A stretch of DNA of 20,790 bases from DAOVRL01 sp964459805. GTDB taxonomy: Bacteria; Planctomycetota; Phycisphaerae; Sedimentisphaerales; Anaerobacaceae. How positions within the stretch are numbered: the first letter of the stretch is position 1; each line of letters begins with the position of its first letter. Shown here piece after piece: positions 5,797 to 14,100 of this stretch. Made by a program: the position numbers and the translations under genes. Under the pieces are notes generated by a model. That model did not search any database. It had not been told where the DNA came from and was given only the letters and a program-made list of their open reading frames with translations. The stretch spans positions 1 to 20,790 of the forward strand of contig CAYWOD010000037.1 of NCBI GenBank assembly GCA_964459805.1. The letters run 5' to 3'.

Positions 5797-8634
5797 CTAA
5801 TCACTAATCAAATCCCTAACCTCCCCGTCCCGCCTGTGATAACCGCATCCCTTTATCAGTCGAAGCGCCTCCTCGCAATGCCCCTTCCCCCGCTCCTCCC
5901 AGCTCTCGCCCGCCTCTTCCACGCTGCCCGCTGAACGCTCCACGCTCCCCGCTGTACGCTCCACGCTCGCTCTTCTCGCCAACCTCGCCGACTCCAAATG
6001 ATAATCCGCCAAATGAAGCTTCATCCCCCCGCGCTCCGCTATCTCACGAGCCTCTTCTAAATCGCCAAGCGCCGCTTCGTAATCCCCGACCACTCTATAG
6101 TACCCCACCCGCGCAAGCAGCCCGCGCGGAATATGATGCTGCGTCCCCGCCTCCCTCAGCCCATCCACCGCCTCATCCAACCACCGCTTCGCTTCGTCAA
6201 CACTCTTTTCCGCACTTTTGACTTTTGATTTTTGACCTTTGATTTTGCTCGCGCCTTCCGCGAGCACCGCCCTCCCAATCGAAAGATTATCAAGCGCCAT
6301 ATCCAGCAGCCCTCCCTTCCGGCTCACCCACTCTAACGTCTGCCTCGCCCGTTCCTTCAGCTCCCCCGTCTTCCCCTCGCCTAACAGCAAGTCGCAGTAC
6401 TGATACCCCCGCAGTGAATACAGATACCGAAACTCAGGCTGTTCCTCCTTCTGCATCCGCTCTGCCTCCTCGAACAGCCCCCTCGCCTCTTCAACCTGCC
6501 CCACCTGATGAAGCGCATCGGCCAACGCTGTCCTGCCGGCCACCCGCCAGTCCCACTCCCCGCTCTTATCCGCATACTCCACGCACCTCCGCCCGTACTC
6601 CACCCCCTCGCCCACTTCCCCCAACGTCAAATACAGCTCACTCAGATTATTCCCAGCCATCGCTGCATACCTCCACCTTTCATGCTCAACGTCATATTCT
6701 ACGCACGCCTTCATCGGCTCCACCGCCTCGCGAAGCCGCCCGACCGCATGAAGTGCAAACCCGGCAAAGTTCAACACAAGGGCCTTCCTGTCCTCCGACA
6801 ACCCACCCGCGGGCCTGCCCCACAGCCGCTCGAAAAAGCACGCCACCGCCCCCAAATCCGAACCGAAAGCCCCAAGCTGCTTATTCACAAATGCTTCATT
6901 ACCTCTGCATATCCTCTCCACGTACACCTCATCCAACGTCTCCTGGTGCCTGCCCGCAGCGCAGCCGTGATATACCGCCCGAAACAATGGCTCCATCTCC
7001 TCCAACGTATCAGGCTGTTCATCCTTCGGCACGCCCTTGTAATACTCGTACAATCGCCCGTGCGCCTCCCCCCAAGCCCCCGGCCGATCACCACGCAGCT
7101 TCTCCCCAAAATGCTCACGAACCAACGGATGACAATCAATCACGTCAGGTCTGTGTTCACTCTCTCGAGCTATAAGCCGCACTTTCCTCAAATTCTCCAG
7201 CACCTTTGCGAACTCATCTGCCCCCGACTTTCCCAACTGCTCACTTATCCCCTCAATCGGTTCACCTTCAAGGATCGCATCGACCGCAGCTCGCTCAGCG
7301 GGTCGATCAAACAAGCCCAGTATCCGCAACAGTTCAACCTCCGGCCCCTCGCCAAAGTACTTCACAAATGCTTCGATTACACGACGCGGATGTTTTCCGC
7401 TCTCAACCGTAACGTCAATATCAGGTATCTCATAAGCCCTCTCCACATCATGTCCCGCCATCAGATGCAGATACTCCGCCAACAGGTTGATCGCCAACGC
7501 GTGGTTCCCGAAACCTTCTGTGGCATCCTCCAACGCCTTCTCATCGCCTATTATCCCCCTCATTTTCAACAACTCACGTCCTGCTTCATTCGATATCTGA
7601 TCCAAACCCACGATAGACGCCGCCTCTCCGTGGCGCTTGAGTTCCGGAATGTCTTCTCGCGTCGTAATAATGCACAACCCATTATTCTCCTTGGCAAGCT
7701 CTCTCACCAGCACAGCCAGTGCATTGTCTTTGATTTTGCCCTTATCAAAATCCAATCCCGACTGCAACGGCTCCATCCCGTCCAGTATCAACAGCGTCCT
7801 TCTCTCACGTACCAGACCCGCAAGCCGTTTTCCCTTCACCCACTCCGACCCCTCAGAAGGATTCGGATCACCAAACCACTTCAATGCCTCGTCGATGAAC
7901 ATATCTGCACTTGTCACGAGTTCCCTTGTCCCTTGACTGTAGAACGACCAGCCAAAAACACGACCAGCCCCACGGTAATTCTCCCACCGCATCCTTTCCA
8001 ACCACTTCTTAATCAACGTCGATTTCCCCGTCCCGCCATACGCTACAAACGCCAAGACGTTTGTGCTCTCAGACTCCCAGGCATCATCAAGCAACCCCAG
8101 TTCCTTCTGCCGCCCGAATAACTCATATCCCGTCTTTGGCAGACGCTCGATATTCACAAATGCCTCATCAAGTGCCCGGTACACAGTTTTCGGCACTCCC
8201 ACTTTCGCAAAGTCCTTCTGAATTTGCTTAATGACGCGCGCCACCTGGAAATCCCACTGGCCCTTGCTCCTGAAGTCGGCATAAGTCAGGATTCCCAACC
8301 GAGTTGGCAGTTCACAGTCCTCCAACATTACCGGCACGATTCTCTTCTTAACTCCCGTAGGGTCTTTGGTCTGCAACATAACGCCCTCGAACTGGCTCCA
8401 CTCACTCTCGACCCAGTCCGGCGTAAACACAAGCACTGTCTTGGCACACTGCTCCACCGCCCGTTCCATATTGATCAGGCTCGCGACCCCAATCTCAAAA
8501 TCCCGGTAGTCAATGTGCGTTTTTATCCCCGCGCCCTCCATCTTTCGCAACAGCCAGTTTCTCACCCACTCCTTGTCCTTATGGCTGTAACTGATAAAAA
8601 CCCTCGGATGTTCTTTCTCGCTCTTCTTGCCCAT
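5797..8634 (-). CDS. TIR-STAND-TPR protein, candidate single-gene anti-phage sensor/effector
   Basis: 945 residues, cytoplasmic; no signal peptide or membrane segment. Residues 9-135 form a TIR domain (RVFISYSHKD; TVLVFTPDWVESEW). E83, four residues after W79, sits at the position of the catalytic Glu of NAD-cleaving TIRs. Residues 165-400 form a STAND/NB-ARC-like NTPase: Walker A YGGTGKST with K204, Walker B LLILDG with D285, sensor ITTRED with R327, and a GNHALAI motif (376-382) like the NB-ARC GxP region. A winged-helix-like linker follows, then TPR-type helical pairs at about 615-770 and 850-890. By analogy with Avs, bNACHT and TIR-STAND proteins, ligand sensing by the repeats would drive NTP-dependent oligomerisation and TIR NAD+ depletion; this is inference. 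The gene stands alone, with repeat-filled DNA on both sides. Coding repeats at about 797-806 and 890-907 and a simple-sequence C-terminus are odd. ATG at 8634 has a weak AGAGAAAG 5 nt upstream. Confidence 0.9.
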   Translation of the reverse strand: MGKKSEKEHPRVFISYSHKDKEWVRNWLLRKMEGAGIKTHIDYRDFEIGVASLINMERAVEQCAKTVLVFTPDWVESEWSQFEGVMLQTKDPTGVKKRIVPVMLEDCELPTRLGILTYADFRSKGQWDFQVARVIKQIQKDFAKVGVPKTVYRALDEAFVNIERLPKTGYELFGRQKELGLLDDAWESESTNVLAFVAYGGTGKSTLIKKWLERMRWENYRGAGRVFGWSFYSQGTRELVTSADMFIDEALKWFGDPNPSEGSEWVKGKRLAGLVRERRTLLILDGMEPLQSGLDFDKGKIKDNALAVLVRELAKENNGLCIITTREDIPELKRHGEAASIVGLDQISNEAGRELLKMRGIIGDEKALEDATEGFGNHALAINLLAEYLHLMAGHDVERAYEIPDIDVTVESGKHPRRVIEAFVKYFGEGPEVELLRILGLFDRPAERAAVDAILEGEPIEGISEQLGKSGADEFAKVLENLRKVRLIARESEHRPDVIDCHPLVREHFGEKLRGDRPGAWGEAHGRLYEYYKGVPKDEQPDTLEEMEPLFRAVYHGCAAGRHQETLDEVYVERICRGNEAFVNKQLGAFGSDLGAVACFFERLWGRPAGGLSEDRKALVLNFAGFALHAVGRLREAVEPMKACVEYDVEHERWRYAAMAGNNLSELYLTLGEVGEGVEYGRRCVEYADKSGEWDWRVAGRTALADALHQVGQVEEARGLFEEAERMQKEEQPEFRYLYSLRGYQYCDLLLGEGKTGELKERARQTLEWVSRKGGLLDMALDNLSIGRAVLAEGASKIKGQKSKVKSAEKSVDEAKRWLDEAVDGLREAGTQHHIPRGLLARVGYYRVVGDYEAALGDLEEAREIAERGGMKLHLADYHLESARLARRASVERTAGSVERSAGSVEEAGESWEERGKGHCEEALRLIKGCGYHRRDGEVRDLISD

Positions 8635-8820
8635 GGACTTTCTCTAAGTATATCCTTCGCTCATCCGGCGTCTGCTGCACGTCCCGGTGAAATCACCTCA
8701 AAGCCCGCAATTCAACCCTCCATAATACAAAACTCCCCTCCCCCCTGCAACAATTCTCCATTTTAATCCGCCGTCCTTGTTGCCGGACCAGACCCCTTGT
8801 TCGATCCCGCATCCAAACTA
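8635..8820. other. Spacer upstream of the TIR-STAND gene
   Basis: No gene seen. This C/T-rich stretch should contain the promoter of the minus-strand TIR-STAND gene, but I could not pick out a convincing -35/-10 pair. Confidence 0.4.
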
Positions 8821-8880
8821 TAGTCACTTTAGCTCACTTTAGCTCACTTTAGTTCACTTTAGCTCACTTTAGTCACTTTG
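8821..8880. repeat. 10-bp tandem repeat (AGCTCACTTT), about six units
   Basis: Successive units TAGTCACTTT, AGCTCACTTT, AGCTCACTTT, AGTTCACTTT, AGCTCACTTT, AGTCACTTTG. Period 10 with one or two substitutions; the last unit is a base short. It lies about 190 bp upstream of the TIR-STAND start. No function is visible. Slippage could vary the copy number. Confidence 0.9.
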
Positions 8881-8924
8881 GCCCCCTCTCAACTCCTCCA
8901 CCCCCCCGCTCCCCCGCAAAGCCA

Positions 8925-8942
8925 TGTAGGCTTAAGCCTACA
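8925..8942. repeat. Perfect 18-bp palindrome TGTAGGCTTAAGCCTACA, with a decayed relative nearby
   Basis: TGTAGGCTTAAGCCTACA is fully self-complementary and preceded by GCCA. About 50 bp on, GCCATGTAACCCTACGCTTACA (from 8973) repeats the same frame (GCCATGTA...TACA) in degraded form. This suggests a dispersed palindrome family rather than an operator, since no gene starts here. Confidence 0.7.
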
Positions 8943-9042
8943 CCGCATCCAACCCCCCCCCATCCTCTCCCAGGCCATGTAACCCTACGCTTACATCAAC
9001 TCACACCCCACGCTATCCGCTCTTCGCCCCACGCTTCCCCGT

Positions 9043-9093
9043 CCTGAGCATCGCCTCTCCTGAGCATCGCCTCTCCTGAGCATCGTCGAAGGG
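9043..9093. repeat. 16-bp tandem repeat ending in a CCTGAGC...GTCGAAGGG element
   Basis: CCTGAGCATCGCCTCT occurs twice in tandem (9043-9058, 9059-9074). A third unit diverges after CCTGAGCATCG into TCGAAGGGACGA. A related word, CCCTGAGCGAAGTCGAAGGG, is at 9708-9727. Both resemble the short CCTGAGC-n-GTCGAAGG motif that is scattered through many bacterial genomes. Confidence 0.75.
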
Positions 9094-9114
9094 ACGATAT
9101 ACCAACCGCCCTCC

Positions 9115-9332
9115 GCGTGCTTGCGAGGCACCCGCCTCCCAAATCCTCTAATCCACTAATTCTCTAATCCTCTAATCCGCTAATCCGCTAATTCTCAAAT
9201 CCTCCAATTCTCTAATCCAGTAATTCTCTAATCCGCTAATCCGCTAATTCTCAAATCCACTAATTCTCTAATCCGCTAATCCGCTAATTCTCAAATCCAC
9301 TAATTCTCTAATCCTCTCATCCCCTCTATCCC
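9115..9332. repeat. Degenerate short tandem repeat (CTAATCCGC / TAATTCTC words) with a GC-rich header
   Basis: The header GCGTGCTTGCGAGGCACCCG (9115-9134) is followed by about 190 bp of 8-9-bp units such as CTAATCCGC, TAATTCTCT and AAATCCTC. A larger period is nested inside: TAATCCGCTAATTCTCAAAT recurs three times. The header and the first words reappear in inverted orientation at 17178-17226. No coding sense in any frame. Confidence 0.85.
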
Positions 9333-9518
9333 CTCTCTGCCCTCTCTGTACTACAATCTTGTATCTTCTTGTTTTTTGTGCGCGTTTTTCATGTGGCGAT
9401 GCCCCTAAGTCCTTTTATATCAGTTAGTAAGGCTCTCATTAAAACACCCGCCAAGTTTCCGCTCTCTCCAGTCCATATATGCCTTATGCAGAGAACCTCA
9501 TAACATGCTGTTGGCCCC

Positions 9519-9548
9519 AATGCGATAAACTCCAGCCGCAAAGCGGCT
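9519..9548. repeat. Dispersed hairpin element, copy 1
   Basis: AATGCGATAAACTCCAGCC (9519-9537) runs into the hairpin AGCCGC-AAA-GCGGCT (9534-9548). The same 19-mer occurs in opposite orientation at the right edge of the window (20771-20789), also running into a CAGCC/GGCTG hairpin. The loop and lower stem differ, so the head is conserved while the hairpin varies. Confidence 0.7.
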
Positions 9549-9589
9549 ACTTTGGTTGCGGCTATGCTGCTCCAGGTCCTCTGTGGCCA

Positions 9590-9680
9590 TAATAATCACT
9601 GAAAATCTGTGTCAATCCGTGTCTGATCTGTGAAATCTGTGGTTAAGTCTTCTCTTCGTGCCTTCCTGCCTTCGTCACCC
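9590..9680. repeat. Dispersed low-complexity element (ATCTGTGTCAATCCGTG / TCTTCGTGCCTTC words)
   Basis: AATCTGTGTCAATCCGTGTC, then CTGTGAAATCTGTGGTTAAG, TCTTCTCTTCGTGCCTTC and CTGCCTTCG. The second half recurs inverted at 17271-17326, where the complement reads AAATCTGCGGTCAA...TCTTCTTTGTGCCTTCGCGCCTTGG. No coding potential. Confidence 0.7.
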
Positions 9681-10250
9681 CACTCCTCCACGACATCCGA
9701 AATCTTGCCCTGAGCGAAGTCGAAGGGACGACATACGAAATACACGATTCGCTTCACGCTTCACGAGATACATTCTCCCATCATAAGCAAATTTCATCAA
9801 CCTATTAGCAGAATCCCTCTTGATTTTTCACCCCCTTTTTTTGGCCTGGAAATGAGGGTAGTCAATAAACTGACAAAAAGCGCGCACTTCCGTCAATTTC
9901 CAGCCAGCTTTTTGTTCAAAAGTGCTCAAAAAGCGCGCAAAATCGTCCATTTTTGCAATTCCCTATGTCACCACCTTAACCCCTTATACCAAAAGCACTT
10001 AACCCCATTTTTGGGCCCGATTCCTAAAAACCAGGTGTCCAATCCCACCCCCCAAAATCCCCATTTTCAGCCCAAAAACCCAGGTCCAGCAGGAAATCCC
10101 CGTAATTTTCCCGCCAAATCTCACCCCCAACCCCATTTTTCGCCCAAAAACGCCTATCGCGATTCTTTCTAATCCAGAATAATATCATCCAGACTACGCT
10201 TCGGCACATGGACCATTCGTCATCGCGAAGCTTCACCCGAGGCAGGCCGG
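9681..10250. other. Gene-free stretch with a dispersed CCAAAA-rich repeat
   Basis: The open frame across 9852-10172 is not credible: its composition is only the translation of CCCCAAAA-type repeats. AAAAAGCGCGCA occurs twice (about 9875 and 9929). At 10026-10044 AAAAACCAGGTGTCCAATC begins an element of roughly 120 bp, whose second copy is at 15730-15748 in the same orientation. In both, a CACCCC...CAAAAT stretch follows, then TTTTTCGCCCAA. The rest shows nothing recognisable. Confidence 0.55.
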
Positions 10251-10340
10251 CTACTTCTTAATTAGAAAGCCGACTGCAATAATAAGCACGGCGACTACAA
10301 TCAATCCTATAATCGCAAGTGCTTTCCAGTTCATGCCCAT
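10251..10340 (-). CDS. Tiny single-pass membrane protein (29 aa)
   Basis: From the ATG at 10340 the frame encodes 29 residues: M-G-M-N-W-K, then an almost purely aliphatic segment (ALAIIGLIVVAVLIIAVGFL), then I-K-K and stop. GGAG lies 6 nt upstream, a good Shine-Dalgarno. An ATG at 10352 would add four residues but lacks that site. Lysines flank a roughly 20-residue hydrophobic helix, as in many bacterial small membrane proteins. It follows the nitroreductase gene on the same strand after 184 nt, so it may be cotranscribed or have its own promoter. Function unknown; type-I toxin, membrane-complex subunit and lipid-stress protein all fit the shape. The main support is the length of uninterrupted hydrophobic sequence plus the ribosome site in otherwise gene-poor DNA. 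Confidence 0.55.
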   Translation of the reverse strand: MGMNWKALAIIGLIVVAVLIIAVGFLIKK

Positions 10341-10524
10341 ACCTGGCTCCATCTCATACCGCCCAAAAACTTGCAAACTCTCTTTGTCTCTAACACAATA
10401 CCACATCCTTCACAGGATAGCCACGCCTTTTTAGATAGCCACAAAGATGCAAAAAGACCAAGTGGATCGTAGCTTCCGCGGCAATAATACTGGCCGGAGT
10501 GTCCCAGAAATCTGTCACAGCAAC
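10341..10524. other. Spacer between nitroreductase and the tiny membrane protein
   Basis: No gene or clear terminator seen. The first 40 bp hold the ribosome site of the downstream small gene on the minus strand. Confidence 0.35.
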
Positions 10525-11094
10525 TCAGTCAATTATGATCTCGTCCAGGGCCCGTTTGGGGACGTGGTGGGTGCCGTCTGGGTCGCGCCAGTATTTGATA
10601 TCGCCCCCCGGCCCGACCGGTTCCAGCACAACCTTCTCCCTCGCCTTGCCGAGGGCGAGAACGACGAGTATTTTGCAGTGGGCTGGTACGTCCAGGGCCT
10701 TGCGCAACCTCTCTCTTTGGACCAATGCGATAATACAGCCGGCCAGGCCTTTTTCGGCTGCGCCCAGCAGGATGCTCTGGGCGGCTATTCCGGCGTCGCA
10801 GTCGAAAGACTTGTGCAGCTCGGTATCGCCGAGCATGATGATGTACGCCGACGGCCTTTCTCCTTCGGCCGGGCCGGGCCAGTCCTCGAAATACCCCGCC
10901 CAGGCAAGATGCGGGAATATCAGGGCGTTCTTTTCGCTGTCCCAGGAAAGGATATACTTCAGCGGCTGTATATTGCCCGCCGAGGCACTGAGCCGCGCAA
11001 GATCAACAAGCTCCCTGAGCGTCCGGCGGTCTATCGCAAAATCCTGATAGAAACGCCGACAAGTCCTGTTCTTTGTTATCAAATCTCTTATCAT
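10525..11094 (-). CDS. Nitroreductase family FMN-dependent oxidoreductase
   Basis: 189 residues, near the usual size of the compact nitroreductases. The N-terminal RTCRRF (10-15) with R10, R13 and R14, and SASAGNIQP (36-44), form the FMN phosphate and ring pocket. DAGIAAQSILLGAAEKGLAG (100-119) is the helix characteristic of the family's second half. The C-terminal KYWRDPDGTHHVPKRALDEI marks the subgroup with a YWRD-x-DG-x-HHVPKR tail. Expected cytoplasmic homodimer using NAD(P)H; the natural substrate (quinone, nitroaromatic, enone or flavin) cannot be told from sequence. Start at 11094 leaves a 6-nt gap after the GH116 stop on the same strand, so the two are very likely cotranscribed. No metabolic link to the glycosidase is evident. 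Confidence 0.9.
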   Translation of the reverse strand: MIRDLITKNRTCRRFYQDFAIDRRTLRELVDLARLSASAGNIQPLKYILSWDSEKNALIFPHLAWAGYFEDWPGPAEGERPSAYIIMLGDTELHKSFDCDAGIAAQSILLGAAEKGLAGCIIALVQRERLRKALDVPAHCKILVVLALGKAREKVVLEPVGPGGDIKYWRDPDGTHHVPKRALDEIIID

Positions 11095-11100
11095 TTCGAC

Positions 11101-14100
11101 CTACCGTTCTATGGTCACCGCCAACGCCTGGCCCGCTGTCAGGACGACCTTGTCGTCCAGCGTTATCTCAACGCGTCCGTCTTTAACTCTGCATATATGA
11201 TCGAGAGGCGTCTTCGCAGCGGCAATCGTCACAACGGGCAACTTGAAATCCTCCGGCACGGCAAAGGCAAGCGATTTCACAGTCAGGCGGCCCCAGCGGA
11301 CGTCGATTTGCTCGTTCTGCGTTTTGCCCCTGCGTTTTTGGGTGAATGATCCCCAGCCTTCGGCGGTGGTGAATGCTGCGCGGAAGTCCTCCGGCGTTAT
11401 TCGCGGCGCGAAGCCCAAATGGCCTCTGGGACCGTGGTACTCGTAGCCAGCCAAGGCGGTATAGACGCCCCAGCTTGCGAACGCCCGGGCGTAGTGGTCG
11501 CCGCACTCGACCTCGTTGAATGGGTTGTGCCTGGCCGGGTGGTAGCGCTTCTGGATACCGTCACAGATTGCAAGGGCCTCCTTTAACATTCCCTCGGCGA
11601 CCATGTGGCCGGCGGCCTGGTATTCAATGCCGGTCCAGACCTCGTTCTTGTAGCGGACGCCGGCGGGCAGGTACGGGCTCTTGGGCCAGGTGCAGGTGAA
11701 CAGGCCCGGCTCACCATCGCGGGCGAACCAGCGTTCGGGTTTGTGGTCCACGTTGTAGGGACCGATGTCGGTTGCCCAATTGTATTTCCAGACCGATTCG
11801 AGGGCCTTTTTGACGTTCTGGGCGGGATAGATATAGCCGAGGCCAAGCTGTTCCGCCCAGCCCTGGCCGAACAATTGGTCGGAAAGGCAGCCTTTTTCGT
11901 ATTGGTGTTTCGGATGCTTGGCCAAATCCACGACCTCGATGAAGTATTCGCCGTCCCAGAGCCGTTCGACGGAGAGTCTGCCGCCGCTCTCGAATATCTT
12001 TCGGCAGCGTTCGGCGAAGTCCACATCGCCCATTTCTCTGGCCATTTCCTCGCCGGCGCGAAGGGCAGCGAGGTACAGCGAGCCGACAAACGTGTTGGGG
12101 CCCTCGAAGTTGATATCGAAGGTGTTGTGCTGGCTGTTCTCGATCAGGCCGTCGTCGTTGCCGTCCTGGGCGATGGAGTACAGAAGCGCCTTTTTGATTC
12201 GCGGCCAGTTGCGCTTCAGGAACGAATTGTCTGCGGACATAAGGTGTTCGCGGTATGCCTTGAGTATGGTGCCGCACTGCCCGTCGGCGGCATAAGCGCG
12301 GTTGCTGCGAAAGCCCACTAAGCCGCTGTTGGCGTCGAAGCCTTCGCCGAAGTCCTGCATCTCACGGGCGCTTCGCTCAAGCTCGGGGAACAGTCGAGCC
12401 GGGGCGTGGGCGTAGTTCCATACGTGGGTGCAGGTCCCGGCGCAGCAGCCGACGCCTTCCCAGGCCCAGAATCGCCCGTTCTTCCACCACTGACAGGTGC
12501 CGGTCGCCAGGTTGCAGACGGTCGAGTGCAGTCTAAAGAGCAGCCATCGAGGCAGAGTACTGTCCTCGTAAAACGTCTGGTGCCACTTTCTGGTAGCGCC
12601 GGCGAGCCGTTCGTGATTGCCGAGAACATAATGAGCGACATCCGAGGCGCTGTCGAAGCGGTTAGCGTATTCGCGGCCATTCTTGTGGTTGGGGAAAAAC
12701 CAGGTAAGGACAAATGTAAACGTGCGTTTTTCGCCGCGGGCCAGCTTGACGGTGGGTGTGGCCAGGGCGGCGCTTTGGCTTCTATTGACCGGATAAGTGA
12801 CATTCTCCTCCGCGTGGATGGCTTTGGCCCAGGGTTGTTTGGCGGTATCTCCAATTGAATTGAGGACCTTTTGAACGGCAGGCCGGCCTGCGTCCTTTTC
12901 GGAAAGGGCCAATACCATCGAGCCGTAATCGGGCAGCGTTTCCAGCGAGCCGACCGCGATTTTTTGTGGCTGGTCCGAGAGCTCAATCTGGTCGATATTG
13001 ATATGGCCCCATCCGCCGGAGGCCGAATCGACAATCTTAATCTGTGCGGATTTGCCTTCGAGGTCTTCGACTGCCCAGAAATACCATTCGAGCTTCTCGC
13101 TGCTCTTGCCGACTGCGGTCCGGACCACCTTGCCGTCAACGAGCAGGTTGATGCAGGTCCGGCCAGTGTGATTGCCGCCGCCGATAAGGAAGTTGATGAA
13201 CTTGCGCGAGATGTCAAACTTCGGCGAGGTCAGCGTTCCGTGGGGTGCGTCCCCATCTATGAACGTATTGACGAGTCCCTTGCCGAGAAATCCGCTGACG
13301 GGATTCTGGGTGGGCAGCGTACCCGTCGCCGGTTGTTTCCCAAACGCCTTTCCCGCGGCCTTCCAATCGCCATAGTCGGGGCCTTCAAAGTCGGCGAGGA
13401 CTACGTTCGGCCGAGGCACCGCTGCGCCTTCGGGCAACGGAGCTTTTTCGGCGGTGTGCACGATTAGCGTACGGTCTCTTTCGCTGACGATACGGCTTCG
13501 GCGGTTGGCGTGGACGGCCTTTGCCGAATCTATGCAAACGGCATTTTGCAGCCATCCAAGGACGCCTGCATCCAGACTTTTGGCGGAGGTGTTCTCTATC
13601 GTGATGTGGAAGAGTGTAGCCGGGAGCGCGGAGTCTTTGGCGTTGAGGGGAATGAAGGGAGAGAAGGCCTCGAGCTCGACCTTGACCGGCATATCCCTGG
13701 CGGCATAGCGGACCAGGCCGATGGGATACTCGCCGGCGAATTCAACCTTGCCGAAGTCGTGGTCGAGCTTCCTGGCGGTTATCTTGTCGTCCTGCTTGAC
13801 GACGACGGCAAAGCCGGAATCGACGGGCGAGCCCGGCCTATACGTACGGTAGCAGGTCGCCCCGTAGCCAGTGAAGACGTGCTTGTTGAATATCCACCAG
13901 AGTCCCAATGTGCCGTCGCCGCGGAGGTAGAGCTGGCCGGTGGCGATACCGCCGACGGGCATTCCGATTGTATCGAGGTCTTTGCCGGTCCAGACGAGGC
14001 GCTGCCCGCGATCGAACATTCGCCGCACATCCGCCCGCGAGAGCTTTTTGTCCATGGGAATTACGTGCCCGGCACGCAGCTTGATCTTCTCGGCCCAGGT

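Noticed and set aside
6508..8121. 537-codon plus-strand open frame across the TIR-STAND gene
   Set aside because: Antisense shadow. The minus-strand frame has continuous, recognisable TIR, NTPase and TPR motifs; the plus frame has none.
8821..9332. CRISPR array
   Set aside because: The repeats are 8-16 bp, degenerate and contiguous without unique spacers; no cas gene is in the window.
9852..10172. 106-codon plus-strand open frame
   Set aside because: Composition follows the CCCCAAAA-type repeats and half of it is the dispersed element seen again at 15730; no ribosome site or conserved motif.
11605..12321. Long open frames opposite the GH116 gene
   Set aside because: Shadows produced by the GC-rich third positions of the glycosidase gene; no independent protein motifs.
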